Shown here: positions 51,342-61,510 of the stretch, in pieces
Position numbering within the stretch: the first letter of the stretch is position 1
How the letters are laid out: every line of letters begins with the position of its first letter
Assembly (NCBI GenBank): GCA_012960465.1
Contig: DUBF01000098.1
Span: forward strand, 4,061 to 68,060
Direction: 5' to 3'
DNA from: Rhodospirillales bacterium
Lineage (GTDB): Bacteria; Pseudomonadota; Alphaproteobacteria; Rhodospirillales; UBA2165
DNA: 64,000 bases
Notes under the pieces: model-generated
The model's database searches: none
The model's input: the letters and a program-made list of their open reading frames with translations, nothing else
What the model was told of the DNA's origin: nothing
Made by a program: the position numbers and the translations under genes

Positions 51342-52112
51342 TTAATTTAAACCAATAAAACCGTCATACAACAGCTTTATACCGGTCGCAAATAAGAGTG
51401 TCATAATGGCACGATAGAAAAGGACATCATCAATTCTACGCTGAATCCAAAGACCAATAAAAATCCCGATCGGGACAATCGGAAGTAGTATAAGTGACGT
51501 CGAAAGATTAGTAATATTAAACTGACCTAACCACCAATAGGGACCAATTTTTGCGTAATTAACGTATGTATAAAATATTGCTAGCGTTCCCATGTAGATC
51601 GATTTATCAAGGCGCTGCGGGATCATGTATACATTTAGGGGCGGCCCACCCGAATGAGCAACAAAACTCGTAAAGCCACAAACTGCGCACCAAAAACCAC
51701 CCTTAATGATATTGGGCCCAACGGGTGGAGGCGGAATTTTCTTACGTAAATAGTCAATAAACTTTAATGAAGAAAAAATAACCGCAATACTGCCAATAAT
51801 TAGCTTAATAAATGCAGGGTCTAGATATTTAAAGCTAAGAGTTCCAACAATTACACCGATAGTCGCGCCAGGGATCATTATCGACAGGTTTTTTCGGTCC
51901 CAGGTTCTACGGAATGCCCAAATCGCAAAGATATCTGCAATACATATACTCGGTAATAACAAGGCAGCGGCTTGAGGTACAGAAACAACTAATGCCATTA
52001 AAGGAGTAGCGAGACTCCCAGTTCCTCCAATCCCCGCTTTAGAGATCCCAATAGTTATTACCGCGGGTATTGCAACTAAATAGAATAGTGGATCGGTTAT
52101 TAAGACTATCAT
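51342..52112 (-). CDS. TauE/SafE-family sulfite exporter-type permease
   Basis: Eight hydrophobic segments; GISKAGIGGTGSLATPLMALV; GFTSFVAHSGGPPLNVYMIPQRLDK. Confidence 0.88.
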   Translation of the reverse strand: MIVLITDPLFYLVAIPAVITIGISKAGIGGTGSLATPLMALVVSVPQAAALLLPSICIADIFAIWAFRRTWDRKNLSIMIPGATIGVIVGTLSFKYLDPAFIKLIIGSIAVIFSSLKFIDYLRKKIPPPPVGPNIIKGGFWCAVCGFTSFVAHSGGPPLNVYMIPQRLDKSIYMGTLAIFYTYVNYAKIGPYWWLGQFNITNLSTSLILLPIVPIGIFIGLWIQRRIDDVLFYRAIMTLLFATGIKLLYDGFIGLN

Positions 52113-52309
52113 TTCTTATCTAACCTAGAACCATCAATGAGAACAGGAATTAACTTCAGTTTCCAGACGATAGCCTTGGCTAACTTAACACTGATCGAAG
52201 TATCATCCAGCACAACTGTAGCCACGGGCTTCAAACCTTCCGAAGCAGCCGTAGCTAAGACGCCATCGTTGATAGCTTCAGCTTGGTCAAGTACAATTTT
52301 TGTCGTCAA
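52109..52309 (-). pseudogene. Short GlcG/HbpS-like N-terminal fragment
   Basis: LDQAEAINDGVLATAASEGLKPVATVVLDD resembles the GlcG/HbpS N-terminus, but the ORF ends at 66 aa without the GGH-type core; overlaps the TauE start by 4 bp. Confidence 0.4.
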
Positions 52310-52417
52310 ATTCTCTCTATAGATTTTAGCTTGTAAGGGCTATCCCACCTAGATGCTATCCATGAAAAATTCCTGACTGACTATGCCACGGAGCTTTTTG
52401 TTGCGTTAAAATTTTTC

Positions 52418-53773
52418 CTAACTGGGCGCAAATAACTTCTCTGGCAACCAAGTGGCAATTTCAGGAAAATTAATGATCAAAATCATACCAAGCAACATAA
52501 TCATCCAATAAGGGGTCGAACTTTTAAAGATTGTCATTACATTAATGTCTGGATCAAACTGCTGGATCGCCGACTTTACAGTATAAACCAATAGTCCAAA
52601 TGGCGGGGTATAGAGACCCGCTTCGATAGCGATGATACCTATGATAGCAAAAGCAATCGGATCAAAACCTAATTTTACCGCAATTGGCGCAAAGATGGCC
52701 GCGGTCAAAAGCATGATCGATATAGAATCAATAATCATACCAAGGGCAAACCAGATCGCCACCATAACCGTAATTACCATCCAAGGTTCCATCCCAGAAC
52801 CAAGGAATACGCCTTCAATCGCATTGGCCATACCAGTCATCGCTAATGTACGAGAATAAAGTGCTGCCGTAACAAGAAGAAGTAGGATTGGCGCCGATGT
52901 CTTTCCCACAGAAAGGATGGATTCAACAATATCCTTATAACGCATGCCTTTTATAAGACCCAACATCAGACCAATAAATGCACCCGCGCCCGCGCCTTCC
53001 GTTGGTGTAAAAAAGCCAAACCAAATACCGCCGAGCACAGCAACAATGACAAGAATAATACCAAACAAGCTTATCAGGAATTGACCGGTTGATACTTCGG
53101 CAACTTCTTCGATTGCAAGGTTAGCTTTTACGCCGCCACCGACCAGGCTCGGGTTCATAATAGCCCTAATAAAAACATAAATAATGAATAACGACGCCAA
53201 CATGAGGCCTGGAATTACGCCGGCAGCAAAAATTTGGCCAATCGATTGCTCAGTCAAGATGCCCCATACAATCATTAAAACGCTCGGAGGAATAAGCATG
53301 CCCAGGCAACTTGATCCGGCTATCGCGCCGAGCGCAAAACCTTTATGATAATTAAACCGTCGCATTTCTGGATAGGCGATGCGAGAAAAAGCTGCAGCCG
53401 AAGCAATACTAACGCCAGTCACAAAAGAAAATAGCGCATTACCCAAGACCGTTGCAATTGCGAGGCGGCCCGGAATTTTTCTCAAAAGCCGGTTAATTCC
53501 ACGGTAAACATCGGTAACTGTTCCTGACTTACCAATGAACTCACCCATAAGCATAAATAATGGAATAACCGCAAAAACATAATCACGGATTGCTTCATAT
53601 GCGGTCGCAGCCAGCATCGATTGCACGGTATGGAATGCATTCATATCCGCACCGGTTACCAAAAAAATACCAAGTGCACTTGTCATTCCAAGCGCAATCG
53701 CAATATGAACGCCAATAGCAACAAGACCAATTAGGCAGACAACCAGCAAAACGGCAATATTTACTTCAAACAC
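52418..53773 (-). CDS. dctM: TRAP transporter large permease (DctM)
   Basis: 451 aa DctM domain; FAVIPLFMLMGEFIGKSG; GAIAGSSCLGMLIPPSVLMIVWG. Confidence 0.93.
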   Translation of the reverse strand: MFEVNIAVLLVVCLIGLVAIGVHIAIALGMTSALGIFLVTGADMNAFHTVQSMLAATAYEAIRDYVFAVIPLFMLMGEFIGKSGTVTDVYRGINRLLRKIPGRLAIATVLGNALFSFVTGVSIASAAAFSRIAYPEMRRFNYHKGFALGAIAGSSCLGMLIPPSVLMIVWGILTEQSIGQIFAAGVIPGLMLASLFIIYVFIRAIMNPSLVGGGVKANLAIEEVAEVSTGQFLISLFGIILVIVAVLGGIWFGFFTPTEGAGAGAFIGLMLGLIKGMRYKDIVESILSVGKTSAPILLLLVTAALYSRTLAMTGMANAIEGVFLGSGMEPWMVITVMVAIWFALGMIIDSISIMLLTAAIFAPIAVKLGFDPIAFAIIGIIAIEAGLYTPPFGLLVYTVKSAIQQFDPDINVMTIFKSSTPYWMIMLLGMILIINFPEIATWLPEKLFAPS

Positions 53774-53804
53774 TGTTTTAATCCCTATCTATTTGCTGAT
53801 GATA

Positions 53805-54335
53805 TTAATGTTGATTAATATCGAGATCAGTCTCTAAATCCACTATATCAGGCCGAAAAACGTCGACATAGGCCATTACAATATAATTGATCATTGCAAG
53901 GGCGCTACCGATCAATACGGTCCAACGTGCTGGCCACGAAGGCACCCTCAGTGCGCCTTCGCCCTCAAATTCGTTCTCCACGTATGACAAAATACTTTCT
54001 TCCCAACCTCCAGTGATGATCATCAGAAAAAAAGCAGCGCCTAAAAGATAACCAATACCCAATAAGCAACGCTGCACCCCACCCGAAAAGCGTGAGACGA
54101 GAAAATCTGCTTTGAGCATCGAGCGACTACGAATAGCATAACCAGCTTGTAAAAAGACAATAATGACAATGGAAGCAGCTACAATCTCAGCCGTACCGTG
54201 AATGGGTGTATCAAAAACACCCCGCCCAATAATGGCGGCCAAAACCAAAAATGCGAGGCCAAACGCCCAAGCTGCTGCTACCACCATAAGAAATTTTGAT
54301 AATTTATCGCTGAATGTAATTATCGACATCAGCAT
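53805..54335 (-). CDS. dctQ: TRAP transporter small permease (DctQ)
   Basis: Four hydrophobic segments; IIGRGVFDTPIHGTAEIV; between dctP and dctM. Confidence 0.9.
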   Translation of the reverse strand: MLMSIITFSDKLSKFLMVVAAAWAFGLAFLVLAAIIGRGVFDTPIHGTAEIVAASIVIIVFLQAGYAIRSRSMLKADFLVSRFSGGVQRCLLGIGYLLGAAFFLMIITGGWEESILSYVENEFEGEGALRVPSWPARWTVLIGSALAMINYIVMAYVDVFRPDIVDLETDLDINQH

Positions 54336-54378
54336 TCCCTCTAGAATATTTTTTTTAATAATTGAGTGTAAGAAATAA

Positions 54379-54415
54379 TTACCGGCTGAAAACAGCTTAT
54401 GTTTTCAGCCGGTAA
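54379..54415 (-). promoter_or_regulatory. Intercistronic 15-bp perfect stem-loop between dctP and dctQM
   Basis: TTACCGGCTGAAAAC-AGCTTAT-GTTTTCAGCCGGTAA; no adjacent long U-tract. Confidence 0.8.
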
Positions 54416-54439
54416 TAAACTCAGATAACAACTAAGCCG

Positions 54440-55525
54440 TTATTTAACGACGTAGCGCACTGGCCATTTATAACCAACTTTCTCAGCCGCATCCAAAGTT
54501 GCATTCAAGATAGCTTTTGCAGGCATACCTTCTTTTTCCAAAGTATTGGCATGCATTTGTGGCCATTTAGCCAGTTTTTTTGCCCAAGCTAAACGCGGTC
54601 CTGGTCCAAGCTCTTTAACGGTAATGTTCTTACGCAACCAAGCCATATCTTTTTCATAGCCCTTTTTGTTGAATGTACCGGTAAGAACGCGATAACGATC
54701 AGCAACTTCCATGAAGATTGGCTTAACTTCTGCTGGCAAACCTTTCCAGAAACGGTTGTTAACCGTCAACGCGTGCCAGGTGATCGAGCCAAAGCCGATA
54801 GTCGTGTAATATTTTCCAACTTCATGAAGCTTAAAGACTGGACCCCAAGCACTTGGGAACATTATGCCTCCTTCAGCAACACCAGTTTTAATTTTCTGAT
54901 ACCAGCCAGGAAGACCATCCGTTACTGGAATGATACCGATACCAGCTTGTTTCATCCAGTTAAGGTTCAAGCCTGCGCCCAAAATCTTATGACCTTTAAG
55001 ATCACCAACGGAGTTCCAATCAAAGTTTGTTCCGAGATTATAGCCGCCATCTCCAATGATCGCTAGCAGCGTCTGGTTAAATTTTTGGAATCGTTTAGCA
55101 AGACTAGGAAACTGCTTATAAACAGACGTTGCTATGGCAACAGACTGAACTGGGTCCATAGTGCCAAAAGGCAACATGATTTGGAATGCATGCATTTTCA
55201 ACTTAGATGCTTCGAAGCAATAACAGAAGCCTCCAACGTCAATAACACCGTTTTGCACACCCTCAAAAACTTCAAACACTTTGACGATTGATCCACTATA
55301 ACCTTCAATAAAGTTAATTTTATGGCTGGTTTTAGCTTCCACAGCTTTTTTCAATTCTGTTTGAAAAAAGTTTTTCATCAATCCTGCATAGACGACTGTC
55401 GGCGGATGTCCAGATCCTATTCTAACATTGATGGTTTTAGCATCAGCGCCAGGCGCAGTTGCTAATGATCCAGCTACAAAACCTATTGCTGCTAGACCTA
55501 GTAGAGATTTCTTTAATAAATTCAT
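54440..55525 (-). CDS. dctP: TRAP transporter substrate-binding protein (DctP family)
   Basis: Signal peptide MNLLKKSLLGLAAIGFVAGSLATAPGADA; periplasmic binding fold. Start at 55525; ORF track 55705. Confidence 0.9.
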   Translation of the reverse strand: MNLLKKSLLGLAAIGFVAGSLATAPGADAKTINVRIGSGHPPTVVYAGLMKNFFQTELKKAVEAKTSHKINFIEGYSGSIVKVFEVFEGVQNGVIDVGGFCYCFEASKLKMHAFQIMLPFGTMDPVQSVAIATSVYKQFPSLAKRFQKFNQTLLAIIGDGGYNLGTNFDWNSVGDLKGHKILGAGLNLNWMKQAGIGIIPVTDGLPGWYQKIKTGVAEGGIMFPSAWGPVFKLHEVGKYYTTIGFGSITWHALTVNNRFWKGLPAEVKPIFMEVADRYRVLTGTFNKKGYEKDMAWLRKNITVKELGPGPRLAWAKKLAKWPQMHANTLEKEGMPAKAILNATLDAAEKVGYKWPVRYVVK

Positions 55526-56160
55526 ATTATTTCCTCCCAAAGGGATTTTACTATTTGGGCCAAAGACTAATCCTCTGGCCTCGTACGTCAACATTTGCGT
55601 AATATTAGTTACACAATTTCTAACTCTTATAAAAGACTTAATTGATATATGCCAAACTCTCGTTCGAATAACGGTATGAATACTTCTGTTAAGATATATA
55701 ACCATTCACTTTGCACGATTGAATCCAGCAAGAGCGCTCGTGCCAGATCAACACAATACATACAAAACTTCAACACCGCTTTTTAGAGAGCTAATCTCTT
55801 TTATCCGCGAAGTACTAATTTTATCTTCTGTGTCGAAAGAATTTAAATGTCTAATCTACTTCTCATTAGCGTCTACCTCTCATTAGCGCGTTTATTACGC
55901 CACTTAGTAGCACCATTAGCTAAATATTTTTAACGAAACCGGGTCAATTTTTTAATTTGTACCTAGGATCCAATTGATCCCACCTTAAAGCTTTTGTGAA
56001 ACGAAAATTTGTAATTCAGCAGGAAAAAAACATGTCTTAATTGACTCTTCTTTTTGTGTAAAATGCATATAAATAATAACGAGCTATTGCTTTTCACCCC
56101 ATACAAAATAAGATAAATGCCTTTAAGGACGGAAAATACAAAAGTTAAATGGGGGGACTC

Positions 56161-56676
56161 ATGAATAATTCGGTGGGTATATCAGAATATGATTTTAAGA
56201 TCGGTATGCGACAACTCGCCGCTGCAGTAAACATTATAACAACAACTCATAATGGGGAAAAAGAAGGATTAACGGCAACCGCCGCTTGTTCTGTTTCTGC
56301 AGAGCCTCCACAATTACTTGTTTGCGTAAATACTGAAGCGGGTGGCCATGATCTTATAAAAATAACAAAAAAATTTGCTCTTAATGTTTTGAGACGAGAT
56401 CAGGAACATATTGCGGCTCGCTTTGCAGGTATGGATGGTGCCGACCGAACTGATCGTTTTGGATTGGGTAAATGGTCTGAAATTATCACGGGAGCCCCAT
56501 GTCTTGATGGAGCTTTAGTCAATTTTGATTGCGAAGTTATCCAGCATGTATCCGCAGGCACACATTCAATTTTCATAGGCCATATAATTGGCAGCAGGAC
56601 TGAAAACGAAGGCGGCCCACCTTTAATGTACGGCGGGGGAGTATTTACCGGCCTAGCTAATCGTGAAAATGTCTAA
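56161..56676 (+). CDS. Flavin reductase-like domain protein (FMN-binding)
   Basis: MRQLAAAVNIITTTHNGEKEGLTATAACSVSAEPPQLLVCVN; FALNVLRRDQEHIAARFAG. Confidence 0.9.
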   Translation: MNNSVGISEYDFKIGMRQLAAAVNIITTTHNGEKEGLTATAACSVSAEPPQLLVCVNTEAGGHDLIKITKKFALNVLRRDQEHIAARFAGMDGADRTDRFGLGKWSEIITGAPCLDGALVNFDCEVIQHVSAGTHSIFIGHIIGSRTENEGGPPLMYGGGVFTGLANRENV

Positions 56677-56719
56677 AGTTTCGGCGTTAGACCCTACGAT
56701 CAATGCGCAGGTAATAGGG

Positions 56720-57061
56720 CTATTTTGATGGGTATGGCATAATGACGAGAATTGTAGCAATTTCGTTTGTGTTATTAATTATAGAACGCCCCTCGTCGGG
56801 TTCCAAATAAATTGAATCTAGGTTGCTCAACGTAACCTCATCGCCATCTGTTTTGATAGTAATATTTCCACCCACGCAAACATAGCATTTCTCTAATGGG
56901 GTTGCTGTATGCGTTGTGCCTCCACCGGGCAAAAAATATGAAAGACCAACCCAGAAATTTTCAGCGTCACTGGCATCGTGACCTTGAAGGCGAAAACCTT
57001 TCATATCAAAATGTCCGCCAGCTTCATATGGCATGACGTCGCTCAATCGGTTAACTTTCAT
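56720..57061 (-). CDS. Cupin-domain protein
   Basis: FLPGGGTTHTATPLEKCYVCVGGNITIKTDGDEVTLSNLDSIYLEPDEGRSIINNTNE. Confidence 0.85.
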   Translation of the reverse strand: MKVNRLSDVMPYEAGGHFDMKGFRLQGHDASDAENFWVGLSYFLPGGGTTHTATPLEKCYVCVGGNITIKTDGDEVTLSNLDSIYLEPDEGRSIINNTNEIATILVIMPYPSK

Positions 57062-57481
57062 TTCATTTCCCAAGATTATGATAAATTGATCCGATAACAC
57101 TATCGATGTTTTTTTTCACCGTCAACGACACAAAATAAAGCGCAGACAATGCTTTAACACTTCACATTAAAATTTTATGTTAGCGTTCAAAGTTGTCGAA
57201 AGCTAGTCTAACAAGGCAAAGCATACCGAGAGTTTAAGCGAGAAGAGATTTTTCCTGAAGGCATTACGACGAAGGTCATTGTTTAATGAAATTATGTCAA
57301 TACGCACCTTGCGTTTGAACCGCACGTTTGTAATTAATAAACTATTAGTATAAATCTCAAATTACAGGATTTAATTTAAAAATTTTTACTGATAAAATAA
57401 AATAAACCTGAAAAAATTAGGTGTGGAAAACTGCTGTAAGTGCAACATTTTTCATTATGTAATTCATCGGAGAAAACAGAT

Positions 57482-60460
57482 ATGGGGTCTTTGAAGTTCT
57501 CACTTATTTTATATGGCTTGCGCATCCTTTTATGGCTACAAGCTCTTCGTTATCAAGCTTTTAGGGATCGTTTAAAAGAGAAAAACTTCACAGCTCAAAT
57601 GAAGACCAAAGACAATTCAATTGGACGTTGGTTTACCTTTAAAGATGGAAGCGTTTCTTCTGGTCGCGGAATTAAAATCGATGCAGACATCATATTAACT
57701 TTCAAAACATCTGAGGTTGCTGCACGACTTCTAATGCCACCAATTAATCAATTGGAGCAGATAAATGCGATGAAGGACTTCCTCTTAAGCCTGGAAGGTC
57801 CGGATAATCTTGCCTTATGGTTCACGCAAACTGTAATGCAAACTCAAACTATCGGCTGGAAATATGGTATAGATATGGGTGGTGGCATCACTCGTTTTAC
57901 CAATATGACCAATGGTGGCCCAGTTTTTCTATATGTCAAAGACAATAAACTCATCCGCATAACACCGATTGATTTTGATGATAGCGATCCAGACACCTAT
58001 ACAATTAAAGCACGCGGTAAAACATTTAAACCCCCACGCAAAACAACTCTCGCGCCACATGGTATGAATTGGAAGAGCATGCTCAATTCACCTGATCGCT
58101 TGCTTTACCCAATGAAGCGTGTCGATTTTGACCCTAATGGGGAACGCAACCAACAGAACCGCGGATCATCTGGTTATGAACGTATAAGCTGGGATAAAGC
58201 ACTGGATATTGTAGCAGGTGAGATCAAGCGAATAAAAAAAGAGCACGGCCCAGGTGCTATCGCGAACTCACATGGCTCGCACCACACCTGGGGTAACGTA
58301 GGATACTATTTAAGTGCCGACTTTAAATTCATTAATGCCGTTGGTATGACGCGCGTACTGCATAACCCGGACAGTTGGGAGGGCTGGTACTGGGGCGCCG
58401 CCCACCATTGGGGCGGCTCACTACGAGTTGGCCAGTCTGAGACTTACGGCACCGTTGAAGATTTACTTAAAGAAGCGGAAATGGTTGTTTTTTGGTCCAG
58501 TAACCCTGAAGGAACTAGCGGGGCCTATGGATCTTTAGAGGGTACTGTACGCCGTAAATGGTTGAAAGAACTCGATATCGATATTGTGCACATAGATCCT
58601 TATTATAATGACACAGCACAATTTCTTGGTGGTAAATGGTTGGCCCCAAAACCAACCTCCTCGCCAGCTCTGTCCATGGCGATCGCGAACGTTTGGATTG
58701 AAGAAGGCCTCTATGATAAAGACTTCGTTGCAAAACGTACGACAGGTTTTGACAAATGGAAAGTCTATTTGATGGGTGAAGATGACGGGGTTCCGAAAAC
58801 ACCCGAATGGGCCGCGGCAGAAACCAACCTCAAAGCGAAAGATATTCGAGCACTTGCACGCAAATGGGGTAACCGCAAAGTTTATTTGGCAGCGGGGGGC
58901 TGGGGTAACGGTCACGGCGGTGCCTGCCGAAATGCTACTGGTATTCAATGGGCACGTTCACTTGTTTGTTTAATGGCTATGCAAGGAATTGGTAAACCCG
59001 GCGTTAATATGGGTAATCTACAATGGGGAACCCCGGTTGATACCACTTTTTATTTCCCGGGCTATGCTGAGGGGGGCATGTCAGGTGACCTGCACCATAC
59101 GGCAATGTCAGTTGAGCTTTATCAAAGGATGCCTCAACTACCGAGCCTTAATACCGTAGAACAAGTAATACCTAGACTATGGCTACCGGAAGCAATTCTT
59201 GAAGGCAAAGCTGAAGGCTATGCTTGGGATGGTAAAAGCATTGAAGCCCAATTTAACAAAATTTCTTACCCAAAACCGGGTTATTCACCAGTTAAAATGC
59301 TCTACAAAATTGGTGGCTCCATTTTTGGCACAATGGCAGATACTAATCGTCACGTAAAAATGTATAGTTCACCCAATCTGGAGTTCTGCGTTAGTCAGGC
59401 AATGTATAATGAAGGTGAAACTAAATTCGCCGATATTATTTTGCCCGCCTGCACGAATTTTGAACGCCCAGATATTAGTGAATGGGCGGCACTTGGAGGT
59501 TATGCACACCACGGACAGACACAACTTAACAACCGAGTTGCAGTATTCCAGCATCAAGCCATAAAACCAATGGGTGAGTCAAAATCTGACTATACAATTT
59601 TCTCAGAAATCTGTGAGCGCCTGGGGCTTAGCGCATATTTCACTGAAGGTATATCGGAGCTCGATTGGGCAAAGCGTATCTTTGATGCTTCCGATTTGCC
59701 GCAAATAATCTCATGGAAAAAATTCATAAAAAAAGGCTATGTAGTCATCCCACCCGAGAAAGAAGAACTCCGTGATCCACTTTCATGGAATTGGTACTAC
59801 GAGGGACGTAAAAAAGATGTACCGGAACCGATGCCTCTACCCTCTGATTACAAAGATGGGTATTTGGAAGGTATCCAAACCCAATCTGGTAAAATCGAGT
59901 TCGAAGCGCAAAGCCTAAAACGGTTTGATTCTGAAGATCCAGAAAGACCGCCAGTGGTTAAATATACTCGGCCTTTTGACCCAGAACGTGAGGCAAAATA
60001 TCCACTTCGGATGCTAACACCACATCCCCGTTTCTCTTTTCACACGCAAGGTGACGGGAAAGATAGCTATATTAATAATATTAAAGATCATCGGATTGAA
60101 GTTGATGGTTATTACTACTGGATCATTCGGATTAACGCCAAGGATGCCAAAGAACGTAACATAAAAATGCATGACTTGGTTAAAGTCCACAACGATCAAG
60201 GTGGTGTTGTTTGTGCTGCTCTAGTCACTGAGCGATTACCCCAAGGCTCGGCGCACGGCTACGAATCTTGCGCAACCTATGATCCACTTGGTGAGCCAGG
60301 TAACTCTGTTGACCGTGGCGGAATTTTGAATCTTTTAACACCGAAGAAATCCCAGATAAAGAAGGGGCACTCTATGGGAAGCTCGACGGCTTTGGTTGAA
60401 ATTGAGTTGTGGGATGGCAAGGCTGAACACAAAGTTGCAACCGCCGTAGCCGCAGAATAG
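57482..60460 (+). CDS. athL: Molybdopterin (bis-MGD) oxidoreductase, pyrogallol-phloroglucinol transhydroxylase large-subunit-like, with N-terminal SCP2-like extension
   Basis: From about residue 135 the protein tracks remembered Pelobacter Ath[141 protein letters not shown]. Start 57482 after GGAGA; ORF track 57440. Confidence 0.85.
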   Translation: MGSLKFSLILYGLRILLWLQALRYQAFRDRLKEKNFTAQMKTKDNSIGRWFTFKDGSVSSGRGIKIDADIILTFKTSEVAARLLMPPINQLEQINAMKDFLLSLEGPDNLALWFTQTVMQTQTIGWKYGIDMGGGITRFTNMTNGGPVFLYVKDNKLIRITPIDFDDSDPDTYTIKARGKTFKPPRKTTLAPHGMNWKSMLNSPDRLLYPMKRVDFDPNGERNQQNRGSSGYERISWDKALDIVAGEIKRIKKEHGPGAIANSHGSHHTWGNVGYYLSADFKFINAVGMTRVLHNPDSWEGWYWGAAHHWGGSLRVGQSETYGTVEDLLKEAEMVVFWSSNPEGTSGAYGSLEGTVRRKWLKELDIDIVHIDPYYNDTAQFLGGKWLAPKPTSSPALSMAIANVWIEEGLYDKDFVAKRTTGFDKWKVYLMGEDDGVPKTPEWAAAETNLKAKDIRALARKWGNRKVYLAAGGWGNGHGGACRNATGIQWARSLVCLMAMQGIGKPGVNMGNLQWGTPVDTTFYFPGYAEGGMSGDLHHTAMSVELYQRMPQLPSLNTVEQVIPRLWLPEAILEGKAEGYAWDGKSIEAQFNKISYPKPGYSPVKMLYKIGGSIFGTMADTNRHVKMYSSPNLEFCVSQAMYNEGETKFADIILPACTNFERPDISEWAALGGYAHHGQTQLNNRVAVFQHQAIKPMGESKSDYTIFSEICERLGLSAYFTEGISELDWAKRIFDASDLPQIISWKKFIKKGYVVIPPEKEELRDPLSWNWYYEGRKKDVPEPMPLPSDYKDGYLEGIQTQSGKIEFEAQSLKRFDSEDPERPPVVKYTRPFDPEREAKYPLRMLTPHPRFSFHTQGDGKDSYINNIKDHRIEVDGYYYWIIRINAKDAKERNIKMHDLVKVHNDQGGVVCAALVTERLPQGSAHGYESCATYDPLGEPGNSVDRGGILNLLTPKKSQIKKGHSMGSSTALVEIELWDGKAEHKVATAVAAE

Positions 60461-60493
60461 TTATAAGAGAATAACAAAGAGAGAAATAAGACT

Positions 60494-61333
60494 ATGTCTA
60501 AATGGAACCTTATCATAGATATTGAGAACTGCACGAATTGCAATATGTGTGTACTCGCTTGCCAAGATGAACATGTCGACAATTCTTTCCCTGGCTATGC
60601 CGAGGAAATGCCAAAGCACGGTGCTCGTTGGATTGAGATAATGAGAAAAGAACGCGGTCAAGCTCCAATGATAGATGTCGCTTACATGCCAGTAATGTGT
60701 CAGCATTGCGATGATGCCCCATGTATCAAAGCCGCGGACAACTCTGCTATTACAAAACGTGCCGATGGCATCGTAATAATCGATCCTATAAAAGCTAAAG
60801 GCCAAAAACACATAGTTGAAAGCTGTCCATATAATGCAATTTGGTGGAATGAAAAATTGCAACTTCCTCAAATTTGGATTTTCGACGCCCATTTACTTGA
60901 TGAGGGTTGGAAACAACCACGAGCTGCTTCAGTTTGTGCGACAGAGGCTATTATCGCAAAAAAAGTCAGTGATACCGAGATGCAAAAAATAGTCGAATCT
61001 GAGAGCCTAGAAATTCTTCATCCCGAATTCAGTACAAAGCCTCGAGTTTATTATAAAAACCTTCATCGATATAATAAATGTTTTATAGGTGGTAGTGTAG
61101 CAGCGGAAAAAGGCGGTACTACCGATTGTGTAAAGGGTGCTAATGTTAAGCTCAGCCAAAACTCAATCATAATTGCCGAAGGTACGACCGATGTTTTTGG
61201 CGATTTTAAATTTGATAAGCTAGATGAAAAAAGTGGCTCTTATGAAATTGAAATTTCAGCTGAAGGCTATACTTCAAAATCCATTAAAATAGAATTGAAA
61301 GCGAGTATAACATTAGAAGATATTTATTTGTAA
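60494..61333 (+). CDS. athS: Ferredoxin-type iron-sulfur subunit, transhydroxylase small-subunit-like, with C-terminal Cna-B/CarboxypepD_reg-like domain
   Basis: IDIENCTNCNMCVLACQDEHVDNSFPGYA, MCQHCDDAPC, VESCPYNAIWWNE, AHLLDEGW, TKPRVYYKNLHRY, then beta-sandwich GANVKLSQNSIIIAEGTTDVFGDFKFDKLDEKSGSYEIEISAEGY. Confidence 0.85.
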   Translation: MSKWNLIIDIENCTNCNMCVLACQDEHVDNSFPGYAEEMPKHGARWIEIMRKERGQAPMIDVAYMPVMCQHCDDAPCIKAADNSAITKRADGIVIIDPIKAKGQKHIVESCPYNAIWWNEKLQLPQIWIFDAHLLDEGWKQPRAASVCATEAIIAKKVSDTEMQKIVESESLEILHPEFSTKPRVYYKNLHRYNKCFIGGSVAAEKGGTTDCVKGANVKLSQNSIIIAEGTTDVFGDFKFDKLDEKSGSYEIEISAEGYTSKSIKIELKASITLEDIYL

Positions 61334-61510
61334 AATATCTCGAGGCTGCTTATTGCAAAATTATTTTTTACAGACCCATGTTATTTGGTAATTAATTTAA
61401 ATTTTAAACTAATGAAGATATCGGTTATAATTTATTAAAATAACGTAATATTTAATGAACTAATAACATCATGCAAATTTAAAACTGATAAAACGAGGGG
61501 GATCACCGCA

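Noticed and set aside
55862-55893. Imperfect direct repeat of TCTCATTAGCG upstream of the flavin reductase gene
   Set aside because: Only two copies, short, no further units; insufficient for a CRISPR, iteron or operator claim.
58535-58948. 137-aa minus-strand ORF
   Set aside because: Antisense inside the athL-like gene.
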